Assembly: GCA_029891385.1 (NCBI GenBank)
Contig: CM057228.1
Span: 54,475,783-54,539,782, forward strand
Origin: Erythroxylum novogranatense
Taxonomy: Eukaryota > Streptophyta > Magnoliopsida > Malpighiales > Erythroxylaceae
Direction of reading: 5' to 3'
Length of the DNA stretch: 64,000 nucleotides
The notes beneath the pieces were generated by a model. That model ran no database searches, was not told the origin of the DNA, and saw only the letters and a program-made list of their open reading frames with translations. How positions within the stretch are numbered: position 1 is the first letter of the stretch; every line of letters begins with the position of its first letter. Both the position numbers and the translations under genes were made by a program. Positions 10,096 through 20,670 of this stretch are shown piece after piece.

Positions 10096-10941
10096 AGAAA
10101 TTTCGTCCTCGAAATTATTACCTAAATCATCGAAGAGATACGGATACCTCTCTTGCATGGCTTCCAATGGCTCCCATGTAGCCTCTTCCACCGAATGATT
10201 CCTCCACAGGACTTTGACTAGCTGAACCGTCTTGTTCCTGAGGACCTTTTCCTTGGTATCCAAAATCTCCACTGGAAGCTCCTCATAACTCAAATCATCT
10301 CGCAACTGAACCTCACTAGTCTGAACGATATGAGAAGGATCCGATCTATACCTCCTCAGCATAGAAACATGGAAAACATCATGAATCTGAGACAATTCCG
10401 GAGGTAACGCCAACCTGTAGGCGAGTGGTCCAATCCTCTCAAGGATCTCATAAGGACCCACATACCTGGGACTCAACTTGCCCTTCTTGCCGAACCTCAT
10501 TACCCCTTTCCAAGGAGATGTCTTAAGGAACACTTTCTCACCGACTTCAAACTCCTTCTCCTTTCGGTGTGCATCTATGTAACTCTTCATCCTATCCTGT
10601 GTTGCCTTAAGCCGCTGCTTAACCAAATTGACTTTCTCAACTGTCGTCTGAATCAATTTTGGTCCTACCAATTTCCTCTCTCCTTCTTCATCCCAACAGA
10701 TTGGAGTTCTACATCTCCTCCCATACAAAGCCTCATATGGAACCATCTGAATACTCGAATGGTACGAATTATTATAAGCAAATTCGACCAATGGCAAATG
10801 CTCATCCCAAGCTCCTCTGAAATCCATGACACATGCCCTAAGCATTCCCTCAAGTGTCCGAATGGTCCTCTCAGATTGATCATGCGTCTGAGGGTGAAAA
10901 GCCGTACTAAAATTCAACTTAGTACCCAAAGCTTCCTGCAA
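10090..10941 (-). pseudogene. pol: Chromovirus pol C-terminus: integrase end and chromodomain
   Basis: The 283-residue segment begins in the integrase core after the second catalytic Asp. It keeps FHPQTHDQSERT with the catalytic Glu, then the GPF-type region (KGKLSPRYVGPYEILERIG). It ends in a chromodomain-like stretch (VLWRNHSVEEATWEPLEAM), typical of chromoviruses of the Tekay/Del branch, where it is thought to guide integration into heterochromatin. The last residues are NFEDEISF, just before the polypurine tract. A TGG-to-TAG change separates it from the preceding segment at about 10942-10947. It is a decayed gene and no intact polyprotein is possible. Confidence 0.9.
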
Positions 10942-10947
10942 ACTTTC

Positions 10948-11295
10948 CTAAAACCTCGAAGTAATCCGAGGATCCCTATCAGACACAATCGAATCCGGAA
11001 TCCCATGCAATCTCACTATCTCATCAATGTACTTCTTTGCTAGCACATTCAAAGAATCAGTCTGTCTAATTGCCAGAAAGTGAGCTGACTTCGTCAACCG
11101 ATCCACAATAACCCAAATTGCATCGTGTTTCCTACTGGTCTTAGGCAAACCCATCAAAAATTCCATAGTCACCCTTTGCCACTTCCATTCCGGGATGGAC
11201 AATGGCCTCAAGTTTCCTGAAGGTGCTTGGTGTTCAGCTTTGACTTGTTGACACACTAGACACTTACTCATAAACTCTGCTATATCTCTCTTCAT
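10948..11295 (-). pseudogene. pol: Chromovirus integrase, zinc-binding end and core
   Basis: The 115-residue segment contains the second half of the zinc-binding module (CLVCQQVK) and the start of the catalytic core (WVIVDRLTKSAHF, then IVSDRDPRI with the second catalytic Asp). The position that normally carries the first catalytic Asp (usually MDF) reads MEF here, which would be expected to impair integration. In-frame TAG codons in place of Trp bound it at both ends (about 11297 and 10945). Confidence 0.88.
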
Positions 11296-11301
11296 GCCTT
11301 T

Positions 11302-11763
11302 CTACCAAAAATGCTCGCTCAAATCCCTGTACATCCTGGTGCTACCTGGATACATGGCATAAGGCGCATTATGTGCCTCATCCAAAATCTCATCCTTTAC
11401 CTCCTGCACATCTGGAATACACAACCTATTCCCCACTGTCATAAGCCCATCATCACTCACTACCACTTCAGAAATCTTACCATTATGAATTTCCTCTCGG
11501 AGCTTGCTCAAATCTGCATCTTGAGCCTGCAATTCCCTAACTTTCTCCCTGATTATCGGTCTCACTCGGAAGTTAGCTAGAAGACAATCCGGCTCCTCCT
11601 GCTTCAAGCTTATCTTAAGCTTAGCCATCTCTTCCAATAAAGGAAGATAAACTGACCGAACATGAGCAATCAAAGACTTCCTACTCAAAGCATCCGCCAC
11701 TACATTGGCCTTGCCTGGATGATACTCGATCAGCAAGTCATAATCCTTAAATAACTCGATCCA
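11302..11763 (-). pseudogene. pol: Chromovirus RNase H end and integrase N-terminal linker
   Basis: The segment begins after a CGA-to-TGA stop near 11762. It contains IEYHPGKANVVADALSRK, the conserved end of the RNase H domain in Ty3/gypsy elements, including the last Asp. A linker follows, then YPGSTRMYRDLSEHFW, the first half of the integrase zinc-binding region. It stops at 11299 where Trp is expected. Confidence 0.87.
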
Positions 11764-12240
11764 TCATCGCTGTCTCAAATTCAGTTCCTTCTGGCTCAAC
11801 AAGTACTTGAGACTCTTATGATCGATAAAGATCCTTGTCTGAACTCCATACAAATAATGCCTCCAAATCTTCAAGGCAAAGATCACTGCTGCCAACTCCA
11901 AATCATGTGTCGGATAGTTCAACTCATATGGCTTCAACTGCCTCGAAGCAATCACCCGGTTTCCCTGCATCAAAATACAACCAAGACCCTTCCTCGAAGC
12001 ATCACTATACACGATATAGCCCTCATCTCCAGAAGGCAGAATCAGGATCGGAGCACTAGTCAATCTATGTTTGAGCTCCTCAAAGCTCTTCTGGCATTCA
12101 TCACTCCAAATAAACTTCTGATTCTTCCTCAATAACTTTGTCATCGGAGCGGATATCATGGAGAATCCCTCCACAAACCTCCTGTAGTAACCTACCAAAC
12201 CCAGAAAACTCCTCACCTCTGCTACATTCTTCGGTGCTTC
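11764..12240 (-). pseudogene. pol: Chromovirus RT end and RNase H
   Basis: The segment has [14 protein letters not shown] (the RT C-terminal region), then the RNase H start [16 protein letters not shown] with its catalytic Asp, [19 protein letters not shown] with the Glu, and [10 protein letters not shown] with another catalytic Asp. It is bounded upstream by a Trp-to-TAG stop at about 12243 and downstream by a TGA at about 11762. Apart from those ends the frame is open. Confidence 0.9.
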
Positions 12241-12820
12241 CTAATTCACCACCGCTTCTATTTTCTTTGGATCCACATGCACTCCTTGCTCTGAGATTAC
12301 TTGTCCAAGAAATGTAACTTCTCTCAACCAAAATTCGCATTTATCGAATTTGGCATACAGCTCGTTTCTCCTCAAAGTCTCCAAAGAAATCCTCAAATGC
12401 TCCTCATGCTCCTTATCACTCTTGGAATAAACCAATATATCATCAATAAAGACAATGATAAATTGGTCCAAGAAAGGCTTAAAGACCCGATTCATCAAAT
12501 CCATAAAAGCTGCAGGGGCATTCGTCAATCCGAAAGGCATAACCAAAAACTCAAAATGCCCATACCGAGTCCTGAAAGCAGACTTTGGCACATCTAACTC
12601 CTTAATCCTCAACTGATGATAACCTGATCTTAAGTCTATCTTAGAGAAGACTTTCGCCCCTTGCAATTGATCAAACAGATCATCTATGAGAGGAAGCGGA
12701 TATCGGTTCTTCACTATGACCTGATTAAGCTTCCGGTAGTCCACACACATCCTCAACGATCCATCCTTCTTCTTCACAAAAAGAATCGGAGCTCCCCAAG
12801 GTGAAGAGCTCTGGTCGGAG
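12241..12820 (-). pseudogene. pol: Chromovirus reverse transcriptase
   Basis: This is the RT palm and fingers: [60 protein letters not shown] and FIDDILVYS. The last is the YxDD-type catalytic box in its usual Ty3 form. It copies element RNA into DNA inside cytoplasmic particles. The start of the domain is lost. Near 12820 the protease frame runs straight into [17 protein letters not shown] in another frame, so roughly 25 residues expected between them are missing. The open part runs to a TAG at 12241-12243. Confidence 0.92.
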
Positions 12821-13825
12821 CCATCCGGTAAGGCAGAATTGAAATCGACGTCGTACCTGAAAAAAGCTCAATGAGAAACTCAATTTTCCTAGCTGGCGGT
12901 AATCCTGGCAATTCCTCGGGAAAGACATCCGAGAATTCCCTGACTACTGGAATATCCTCAAGCTTCCCTCTATCTGCTCTGTTGTCTACCACATAGGCCA
13001 AAAATGCCTCACATCCCTTCCTCAACATCTTCTCTGCTGTCATGGCTGAAACAATTCTGGGCGAACTTGCTTTCCTGTCCCCAGCAAACATCACTCTTCT
13101 GCCGTCATCCAATTCAAATTCTACTATTTTCTGCTTACAATCTAGTCGGGCATTGTATCTTTCTAACGTGTCTATACCCAAAATCACATCCAATCCTCCC
13201 ATCTTCAGTGGCATCAAATCAACCACTAGAAGTTCCCCACCAATACATAGCTCACAGTCTCTATACACTTGACTGATAATAATATACTGACCAATTGGAG
13301 TGCTCACCATCAGCGGAGTATCCAAAGGGCTCAAATTCCTATCAAACACAGGTCTACTCGAAGAAACAAACGAATGAGTAGAACCCGGATCAATCAAGGC
13401 AATCACATTAGTAGAAAATAACTTAACCGTACCAGTGAAAACATCTGGAGCGGTCTCTGCATCCTCCCGAGTCATCGCAAACACCCTAGCCGGTGCCTGG
13501 CCCCTCGGTCTACCTGGAAGATTCACCCTCTTGGCTGCATCAGAACTGCCCACTTCTGTAGAAGTCCTCTGACCCACAATCTCTGTCCTCCTAGAAGCTT
13601 GCATCTGGCTTCTCTCTTGTCGTGGAGGCTGAGGACACTCTCTAGCAATGTGTCCCTTCTTCCCACAGTTAAAGCAAGCTCCTGTCAATCTGAAGCACTC
13701 TCCTCTATGGGGTCTCCCGCAGTGCTCACACTTCGAAATGAATGACCTCTCCCCATCTCCCCTTCTACTGCCGCCCACCATTGAGGCTTGGTGAGAAACA
13801 GTAGAAGTCCTCACAGGTCGAGATC
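12774..13825 (-). pseudogene. gag-pol: Chromovirus gag end and aspartic protease
   Basis: The segment holds the gag zinc knuckle CFNCGKKGHIAREC (CCHC) preceded by CEHCGRPHRGEC. The protease follows with LIDPGSTHSFVSS as active-site box and LGIDTLERYNA downstream. The RT connection follows (VVREFSDVFPEELPGLPP, then LPYRMAPT), after which the frame is lost. The upstream edge lies at the solo LTR inserted at 13843, with an in-frame stop shortly before. The gag part would package RNA and the protease would cleave the polyprotein. Confidence 0.9.
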
Positions 13826-14157
13826 AGCTAGCACTGCTGCTCTGTTAGCCCCAAATTTTTTTTTTGTAATTAAGCATGATTAGAGTAATTAAGTAAATTA
13901 TGTTAACATTAATTAACTTGACATTGAGTAATATGAGTTGGCATTAAAGATGTTAGGTAATGAGTTAATGGAATTAAATGAATTAGTTGGGTTTTAATGA
14001 GGTAGGAAAGAAAAGAAAGATAAAATGGGCTTAAAGATAATTGGGCCTAAGTAAGTTGTAGGATAAAGAGGAAGTAAGAAGGATGTAGGAAAGGTGAAAG
14101 AAGAAGGAATTAAATGAAGGCTTGGGCCTTTTGGGCTTAAGTGGATTAGAGAAGAAG

Positions 14158-14166
14158 TATAAAAGG
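14158..14166 (+). promoter_or_regulatory. TATA box of the LTR promoter
   Basis: TATAAAAGG occurs once, about 315 bp into the LTR, followed by purine-rich leader-like sequence. This is the expected architecture for an LTR RNA polymerase II promoter. The start of transcription is not determined. Confidence 0.6.
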
Positions 14167-15004
14167 AGGAGTTTAAGTGAGTTAGTGTAGGAAGAAGTGA
14201 GATTTACAAAATTTAAAGGAGAAGAGGGAGAAGTTTACGTAGAAGAGGAAAGAAAGGAGAAGAAGAAAGGAGCTTGCTAGGGTTTTGGCATTTCCATGAA
14301 AGTGAGTGAGTTTTTGAAGAAAGAGCAAGAAGAAAAAGTGAAGAGGAGAGTCTAAGCTTTATTTTGATACAAGAAACCCTTGGGTTGAGTAAAGATTCAA
14401 GGTAAGTTATGAAATGTAGTTTGAGTTTGGCTTGATTTTATGGTTTAGAAAGCTTAGAAAGAAGATGGGTTTAGTGATTCTAGGGTTGATTTCATGATTA
14501 AGGTTCATTAGGTTTTCAATTTTAGAAACCCTAAATGATGTGAGGTTCTTTTCTTGCCATGAATGAAGGAAGACAAGAAAGAAGAGGAGAACAAGAAGAG
14601 GAACTTCCTTAAGAAAGCTTAAGCAAGGATATAAGGTGGGTTTCACTTTTATCTTTATGTTAGTAATGCTTTAAATATTATCTTAACTAAGGGAAAATTA
14701 ATGTTTTTCCAACTATCTTAGAATGAGCATTGATTGACTTTTGATTGTGTATAAATTGATGGATGATTGCCATTAGGTGAGAAATTGATTAGTGCATGAC
14801 ATTGCTTGAAATTGTCATAAATTGGACGAGCATGAATGAGAGCATGAAATGTGCTTTAAGTATGATCAGCTTTATGGATGCTTGAATATCCATTTTCAGA
14901 AAATCAGTCAGCGGATAAGACAAGTCCAGCTTTTATGCATGAAATTAAGTGTTATGTGGGTTAGTTAAGTCCACCAGCAGAGTCACGTGCACGTCGACCA
15001 GTAT

Positions 15005-15079
15005 AGCCTTCGCCCGGCTGCCCGATTGTGGCATAGGATGTTCCTTTAGACTCTCAAAGATATGACTACACTTGTGTAG
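15005..15079 (+). promoter_or_regulatory. Conserved LTR core, TGTTAGCCCC family version
   Basis: The motif CCTTCGCCCGGCTGCCCG is followed by ATTGTGGCATAGGA, then by the hairpin CTACAC-TT-GTGTAG (15066-15079). A CTCACCCCCACC...TCTCCAGGTA block follows at 15306-15337, also shared with the other LTRs. Confidence 0.6.
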
Positions 15080-15944
15080 CTCATCAAGAACCCGTGGACT
15101 TTTCAACCATCACTATGTGTTTACATGTTAGCGTATATTTTGCAAGAATGAGAATGATATGAAGCATGAACATTATGTTTTGAGATTGATAAATTTCATG
15201 AATTGCATGATTGCATGGTTTCTATGCAAGTTGCTAAAAGTATGATTAATGAAGCAATGTAGCTTATTAGCCTAAATATAAATGTGTCACCCACGGAGCG
15301 AAAGCTCACCCCCACCTTCCCGTCTTATCTCCAGGTAAAGATCGGGATCATGAAGAATGAGCTCAAGGCATACTCCAAGAATTATGTTTTTGATGTATTT
15401 CAAGCAAATTGTTGTAAACAATGCTTTAGATGCATTTTAAGAAAAGTGTAGTATTTTGGAAGTGTATGTCGAACTATGTTGTAAAAAGGGCTTGAAATGC
15501 CCGCTAAAGCATTGTAAGCTACTCACTTTGAATGTAAATGAAATGCAAGAATGCTAAGTTCAAATGTATTTTGAGAAATCCATGCATGTTTAAGCCAATT
15601 GCATCATTATTATAGTTTGGATATGATAGATGATTTAGAGTGTGGCTGTTGCTTCGAATGGTGTTGAAGATACCTTAGGGTTTAATCATGTTATATGAGG
15701 TTGTATGATGAGTCTTACGCAGGTGGAAGTATTAGGATTGAAAAAAAATGGATAGATGTACTTTCAAGGGAAGAGCTGTCAAATTTTCCCAAAATTTGAC
15801 AGAACTTTGGCTCAGATTTTGACCTTCGTGGGACTTGAATTAGATAAATGAGCCTTCATGAATATTGTAGTAGAAGGTTAGAGCTTTCCAAGGGTATATC
15901 GTTTGCTAAATTTGGAGTTCGGAGTTAAAAGATATGATCCTTAC

Positions 15945-16500
15945 AAGAAAAGCAGAAGGAAGAAAAGCAGAAGATAGAAATCAGAAGATAGAAAAGCAGA
16001 AGATAGAAAAGCAGAAGGAAGAAAAGCGAAGGAAGAAAAGGAAGGAAGAAAAGCGAAGATAGAAATCAAGATAGAAAAGCGAAGGAAGAAAAGGAAGGAA
16101 GAAAAGGAAGATAGAAATCGGAAGATAGAAAAGGAAGGAAGAAAAGGAAGGAAGAAAAGGAAGATAGAAATCGAAGATAGAAAAGGAAGGAAGAAAAGCG
16201 AAGGAAGAAAAGCGAAGATAGAAATCGGAAGGAAGAAAAGGAAGGAAGAAAAGCAGAAGGAAGAAAAGCAGAAGATAGAAATCAGAAGGAAGAAAAGCAG
16301 AAGGAAGAAAAGCAGAAGATAGAAATCAGAAGATAGAAAAGCAGAAGGAAGAAAAGCAGAAGATAGAAATCAGAAGATAGAAAAGCAGAGGGAAGAAAAG
16401 CAGAAGGAAGAAAAGCAGAAGATAGAAATCAGAAGGAAGAAAAGCAGAAGGAAGAAAAGCAGAAGGAAGAAAACCAGATGATAGAAATCAGACGATGGAA
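15945..16500 (+). repeat. Purine-only minisatellite (GAAGATAGAAATCA / GAAGGAAGAAAAGC)
   Basis: About 555 bp are made of variants of a 14-15-bp unit that switches between two types, AGAAGATAGAAATC and AGAAGGAAGAAAAGC. The top strand is almost free of T and nearly all purine. In the central part the units have lost a base or two (AGCGAAGG, GGAAGG), so the array has at least two sub-blocks. No long reading frame uses it. Confidence 0.9.
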
Positions 16501-17179
16501 AAATAGGACGCTGCAGAATGTAGGAGATAGAATCAGCCTTTGTAGTCTTCATGAGAGTTGTAGATCTAGATGTCTACTTTTGTATGGTGAAAGAACGAAA
16601 GCATTTGGAGCTATAGATTAAAAACTATAGCAATCGCGCCAAAAGAGTTTCAATTCAATTTCAGAAGTGAGCATGGTCCAATGTTTCGGGCAAAATTCTC
16701 TCATACGACCTCCAAATGAGGTGAGGCTTGAACCATTGGATTTATTAGACACATATCCTTCACTCCATAAGATTCGGTATCAATTGGAGTTAAATTGAGA
16801 AAGTTTGTTCTAAAACAAGTGAAAGGTCAGTTAAGAGGTCATGTTTCGGGTATGAACTCTCTTAGATTTTTGGAGTGTATCTTAAGTTATATGACTCCGA
16901 TTAAGGTGATTCTTGCCTCTGTGTGAACATGAGGCCTTAAGCTACATTGATATGAACAAGTCTAAATGTGATTTTGATGATTAGGTAGTGTACGCTCATC
17001 ACCCTTATGGAACCACAGCATCAAACGCTGCAAAGTAGGGAGCGCAAGCTTTAGAGCTCTGAAATTTTGGGCTCTGGAAACGGGTCTAATAGGTGTGAAA
17101 TGTAAGCAAGAGCATGAGCGTTAATGTTAAGGTATAAATAGTTGGAGTTGGAATCCGATCTCGGGATCGGGTTCTGACA

Positions 17180-17820
17180 TGCTCCTCTCCTCAGACTGTA
17201 CAGGGAAGGTTCTGGCACTCCTGTCTGGCATAGGAGTACTAGTACTGCCTCCCCTCTTGAACTACTCTCTTCCTTTTCTCTTCTTGTTCACAGCACTCTT
17301 GACGTTCTCAATGTTCTCAACCCTCAAAGCTGCCTCAACCAACTGCTGAAAGTCACAGAAGTTCTGCACTATCACTTTCTCTCTGATAGCCAAGTGCAGT
17401 CCCGATTCAAACTGGCGACATCTAGCAGCCTCACTCAGCATACCTCGCCAACTGAGTGAACCGACGCTCATACTCACTAACCGTCATCTCTCTCTGAGTA
17501 AGACTGAGGAACTCCCTCTGCTTCTGTTGAATGTATATCTCGGACAGATATTTCTTCCTGAAAGTAGCAAGGAAGTCCTGCCATGCCAACCCTACTGGTC
17601 TCATCTGACTCCCTGGCACAGTCTCCCACCAATGCAAAGCATCCTCCTGAAGCAAGCTTGCAGCATACACAACCCTCTCATCATCCTCACACTCCATCTG
17701 ATCTAGCACCCTCTCGGTCTTTCTCAGCCATGTCTCGGCTTCCTCGGGATCAGTAGTCCCGTAGAAGTCCACTGCTCCATACTTCCTCAACTTGTCGAAC
17801 CGTCTCCCCTTCTTAGCTGG
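17180..17820 (-). pseudogene. gag: Chromovirus gag, N-terminal part, truncated
   Basis: Reading leftwards from 17820, the frame enters mid-protein (KKGRRFDKLRKYGAVDFYG). It carries the retrotransposon gag core: DPEEAETWLRKTERVLDQM, LLQEDALHWWETV, FRKKYLSEIYIQQKQREFL and MTVSEYERRFTQLARYA. A frameshift near 17431-17477 moves it to a second frame (CRQFESGLHLAIREK). It is then lost near 17262 and meets the solo LTR TSD at 17184. The true start and the 5' LTR are missing because unrelated copia-like sequence begins at about 17820. Capsid assembly is the family role. Confidence 0.9.
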
Positions 17821-18500
17821 TTTGATATTATCAAATTATTTGAAAATCTAAGTGAATAATAGTGTATTCATCAATTTCAAGTTCTTCATGTATAGTATGA
17901 TTATACATGGTAAGCATGATACAATGAAAGTGTTTCATTGGTACATCAAAGTAAAGGATATTACACTTGGTATTGTGAATTGAAACTGCACGGATTGATA
18001 AATTAGCCGATTAGAAAGCAATTCCACATGCAAAGAATTTATATATATATATATATATATATATATGCAACGTGGAAGAGGGAGGAGATGAAGCTTGTCT
18101 TTACTTTATATATATATATATAAAGGCCATATGTGGAAGGCTACTCATCTAAGCATTTAATGTCCTTAAAATTGTAAAAGACAAATGGCATTTGATGAGT
18201 AGATGAGAAGGTGTCGTTGGTTTTAAAAGGAAGGAGAAAGGATTTTGTGAAAATCCAAGAGAAGTTTGTTCTCTCATCAACGATACTCATCTCCAAGTTT
18301 CATCTTCAAGCTTCTTCATCTCTTCTCCATCGTTTCTCAAGCTCTCCAAAGACTACACCGCTAGCCTAACACATCTCATAGTCATATTACGTTCGGGCCT
18401 ACATATCCTTCAGGAGTCTCCATTAGGAGTCCAGGAGCTTTTCCGCAAAGATGCACAAAGAGCATTATATTCTAGAGCGTTGAGTTAAGTTTGTATTTTT
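17818..18500 (+). mobile_element. Deletion derivative of a copia element
   Basis: Positions 17818-18030 match the copia leader (compare 38563-38765: TATTACACTTGGTATTGTGAATTG). After an AT microsatellite (18040-18064), the sequence resembles the 3' half of the copia LTR (GCATTTAATGTCCTTAAA, then CTTCTCCATCGTTTCTCAAGCTCTCCAA; compare 37143-37410). Leader followed directly by LTR end implies deletion of gag-pol and part of the 3' LTR. The palindrome array seen in the other copies is absent. The right limit is approximate. Confidence 0.6.
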
Positions 18501-19987
18501 CCCTATAAAAAAAGAAACTGATCCATCAAAATTTAATTACATTAAATAACCTTCTTTCTTGGAGGTAAATATACCATGTCTAAAGTATCATGGTCATGTA
18601 AAGCACTCATTTATTCTATCATAGAATTATGCTAGATAGAATGAGATAAAGCTTTATAAACAATCATAGGAAAGGAGATGGAACCAATTCATGCATTAAA
18701 AGAACAAGAAGAAAATGACAAATGATCATAACTTACAACAGAGGAAATATGATAAGAGCATTGTTAGAACAAAAACTTGGAATATTTTTTATGAGGATCA
18801 TTATGCTAAATGTGTGCTGCCAAGAAGTCATTTCAAAACTAGCAAGGATCTAAGGCTACAATTTCAAATTCAAAGGGAAGACCAACCAAGAAACTTATGT
18901 TAATTATCTTCTCTCACTGAGCTTATTGTTCTTTACATTTGGACTGAAAGGCAATAACATATCGAGCTCCATATAAGTTCTCTTAAAATCTATGAAATAG
19001 ATTTTAAGAGAAAAATTTATTTTCTACATACAAAATGCTTAGAACACCTTAAAATGCAAGAAATATTCCCTTTTTTAGAATACAAAAAATCCAAATATTC
19101 CATTATTCATAGATTTTAAGAGAAAAATTCTTGTTTTCTACATACAAAATGCTTAGAACACCTAAAAATGCAAGAAATATTCCCTTTTTTAGAATACAAA
19201 AAATCCAAATATTCCATTAGCTCCTTAATAAGTTTACAATGATTGATCAAACCAATCACCTCATTATTAATAGAATTTCTTATCTATAAGAATAAGTTCA
19301 CATTGATTAATCAAACCAATTACCTCACTATTAATAGAATTTCTTATCTATAAGAAAAAACGAGTATCATATTACAACCATTCTTGTTTTGTCTCCTCTT
19401 TGGGTGGACCCTCAATAAAGTGATCACCTTTATCAATGCTTCGTAAGTACAACTGTATTTTCTTAATCTATTCCAAATAATTAGATCCATTCAACTTGTG
19501 GATCTTAGACATCACCAGAATCAAATTAGAAACAACTACTGATTTAATGTTAGTCATATTGAAAGAAGCACTAAAAATGAGGCCAAATTTGAATCGGTTG
19601 AGAATTGGACCTCACAACTGGATAGGTATTGATGAATTTAACCACAAATACGGATTGTACGGAACCAAACAAGCCAATAGTAGGTGATAAGAGAAGTTTT
19701 TGGAGACATGAATAACTACATGTGTCAATCCTTGGGGGACATATAGATGACTTTGACATTATGCATGGACTTTCCTTTGGTTAGATTGTAGTGGCTGGTT
19801 GAGTTAATAAAGGCTCTCCTCTTTGGGTCAACAGTGATGAAAAATTGTCATTCTATAAGGGTGTCCTAAAACTTGCACAAATTTTGCTCCCTAGGGTAGA
19901 ATTAGAAACCCAAGAGAGAAGGAATGTTTCTCACAAAACACTCAAGAATACTGGGTGCTTTGATACCATATAAACATATAGACAAAT
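18501..19987. other. Unassigned AT-rich DNA with two local tandem duplications
   Basis: No convincing gene is seen. A unit of about 114 bp is duplicated at about 18985-19220 (CTACATACAAAATGCTTAGA at 19024 and 19138). A second 64-bp unit is duplicated at 19241-19355 (TAGAATTTCTTATCTATAAG twice). On the minus strand near 19955-19970 there is TGGTATCAAAGCACCCAG, which resembles a primer binding site, but no LTR end could be placed beside it. Confidence 0.5.
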
Positions 19988-20044
19988 AAGAGAAGTGATT
20001 TACTACATGTATTTCATTGATACAAGCAGTAAATCACTTCTCTT
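19988..20044. repeat. Perfect 17-bp inverted repeat (hairpin)
   Basis: AAGAGAAGTGATTTACT at 19988-20004 and its exact reverse complement at 20028-20044 are separated by 23 bp. It sits at the left boundary of the LINE remnant. Confidence 0.9.
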
Positions 20045-20670
20045 AATCGCGCAAGAGCTTCTTAAGGGATACTCTAGAGCAAATTTAGCTTCAAATTACA
20101 CTATTAAATTGATTTCCACAAAGCATATGACAGAATGCTTTGGAGTTTTCTATGGAACTAGCTATCAACTTATGGTTGCCCAAGCACTTTCATTGGTTGG
20201 ATCAAGGAATACATCTCCACGGCTAGCTATTTTATCCTCATCAATGGAAGCCCTGCCAAGTTCTTCAAAGTAGGGAAAGGTCTGAGGCAAGGGGATCCTC
20301 TTTCCCCTACCTCTTCATTGTGTGCATGGAAGCATTAAACTCACTCATCAATATTAAAGTGGACTCAAATCCCCAATTTAAATACCACTCCAAATGTAAG
20401 AAAATAGGACTCACTAATCTTGTTTTTGCAGATGATTTACTTCTCTTTTGCAGTGCTAAACTAGATTCTATCAGCTGCTATACGAAAGTCTTGCATAAGT
20501 TCTAAGGATGTTTCATGTCTACATATCAACTTCCATAAGAGTCAACTCGTAATTTCCAAGAGAGCCTCTCCGATGGCTTCACATACTACTTCTGGGTTTA
20601 AAGCTACTAAAGCCTTTGACATGTCAACTTCTTGGAGTTCCATATTTGCTTGAATATTATTCTGTAGATC
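20035..20670 (+). pseudogene. LINE (non-LTR retrotransposon) reverse transcriptase remnant
   Basis: Across shifting frames the sequence encodes LLLIAQELLKGYSRANLA, IDFHKAYDRMLWSF (motif with catalytic Asp), GKGLRQGDPLSP and LTNLVFADDLLLF (the FADD catalytic box). It then enters HINFHKSQLVISKRAS and LLGVPYL. This is the order of plant L1-type RTs. There are in-frame stops (for example before IDFHK and after LWN) and a frameshift at about 20305. No endonuclease domain, RNase H or poly(A) tail is recognisable, so it is a fragment, dead for retrotransposition. Confidence 0.88.

Larger units (their letters stand above)
13843..17179 (+). mobile_element. Solo LTR inserted in the chromovirus gag, TSD TGCTC
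   Basis: The 3337-bp unit starts TGTTAGCCCC and ends GGTTCTGACA. The 5-bp repeat TGCTC flanks it at 13838-13842 and 17180-17184. There is no second LTR or interior. The opposite strand carries chromovirus gag on both sides, so it inserted into that gag. A sister LTR begins at 59315. It contains a TATA box (14158), the shared core (about 15005-15079) and a long purine repeat (15945-16500). Confidence 0.93.

Noticed and set aside
19950..19975. Minus-strand primer-site-like TGGTATCAAAGCACCCAG
   Set aside because: No LTR end (TG...CA) could be placed next to it and no gag follows on the minus strand, so an element cannot be supported.
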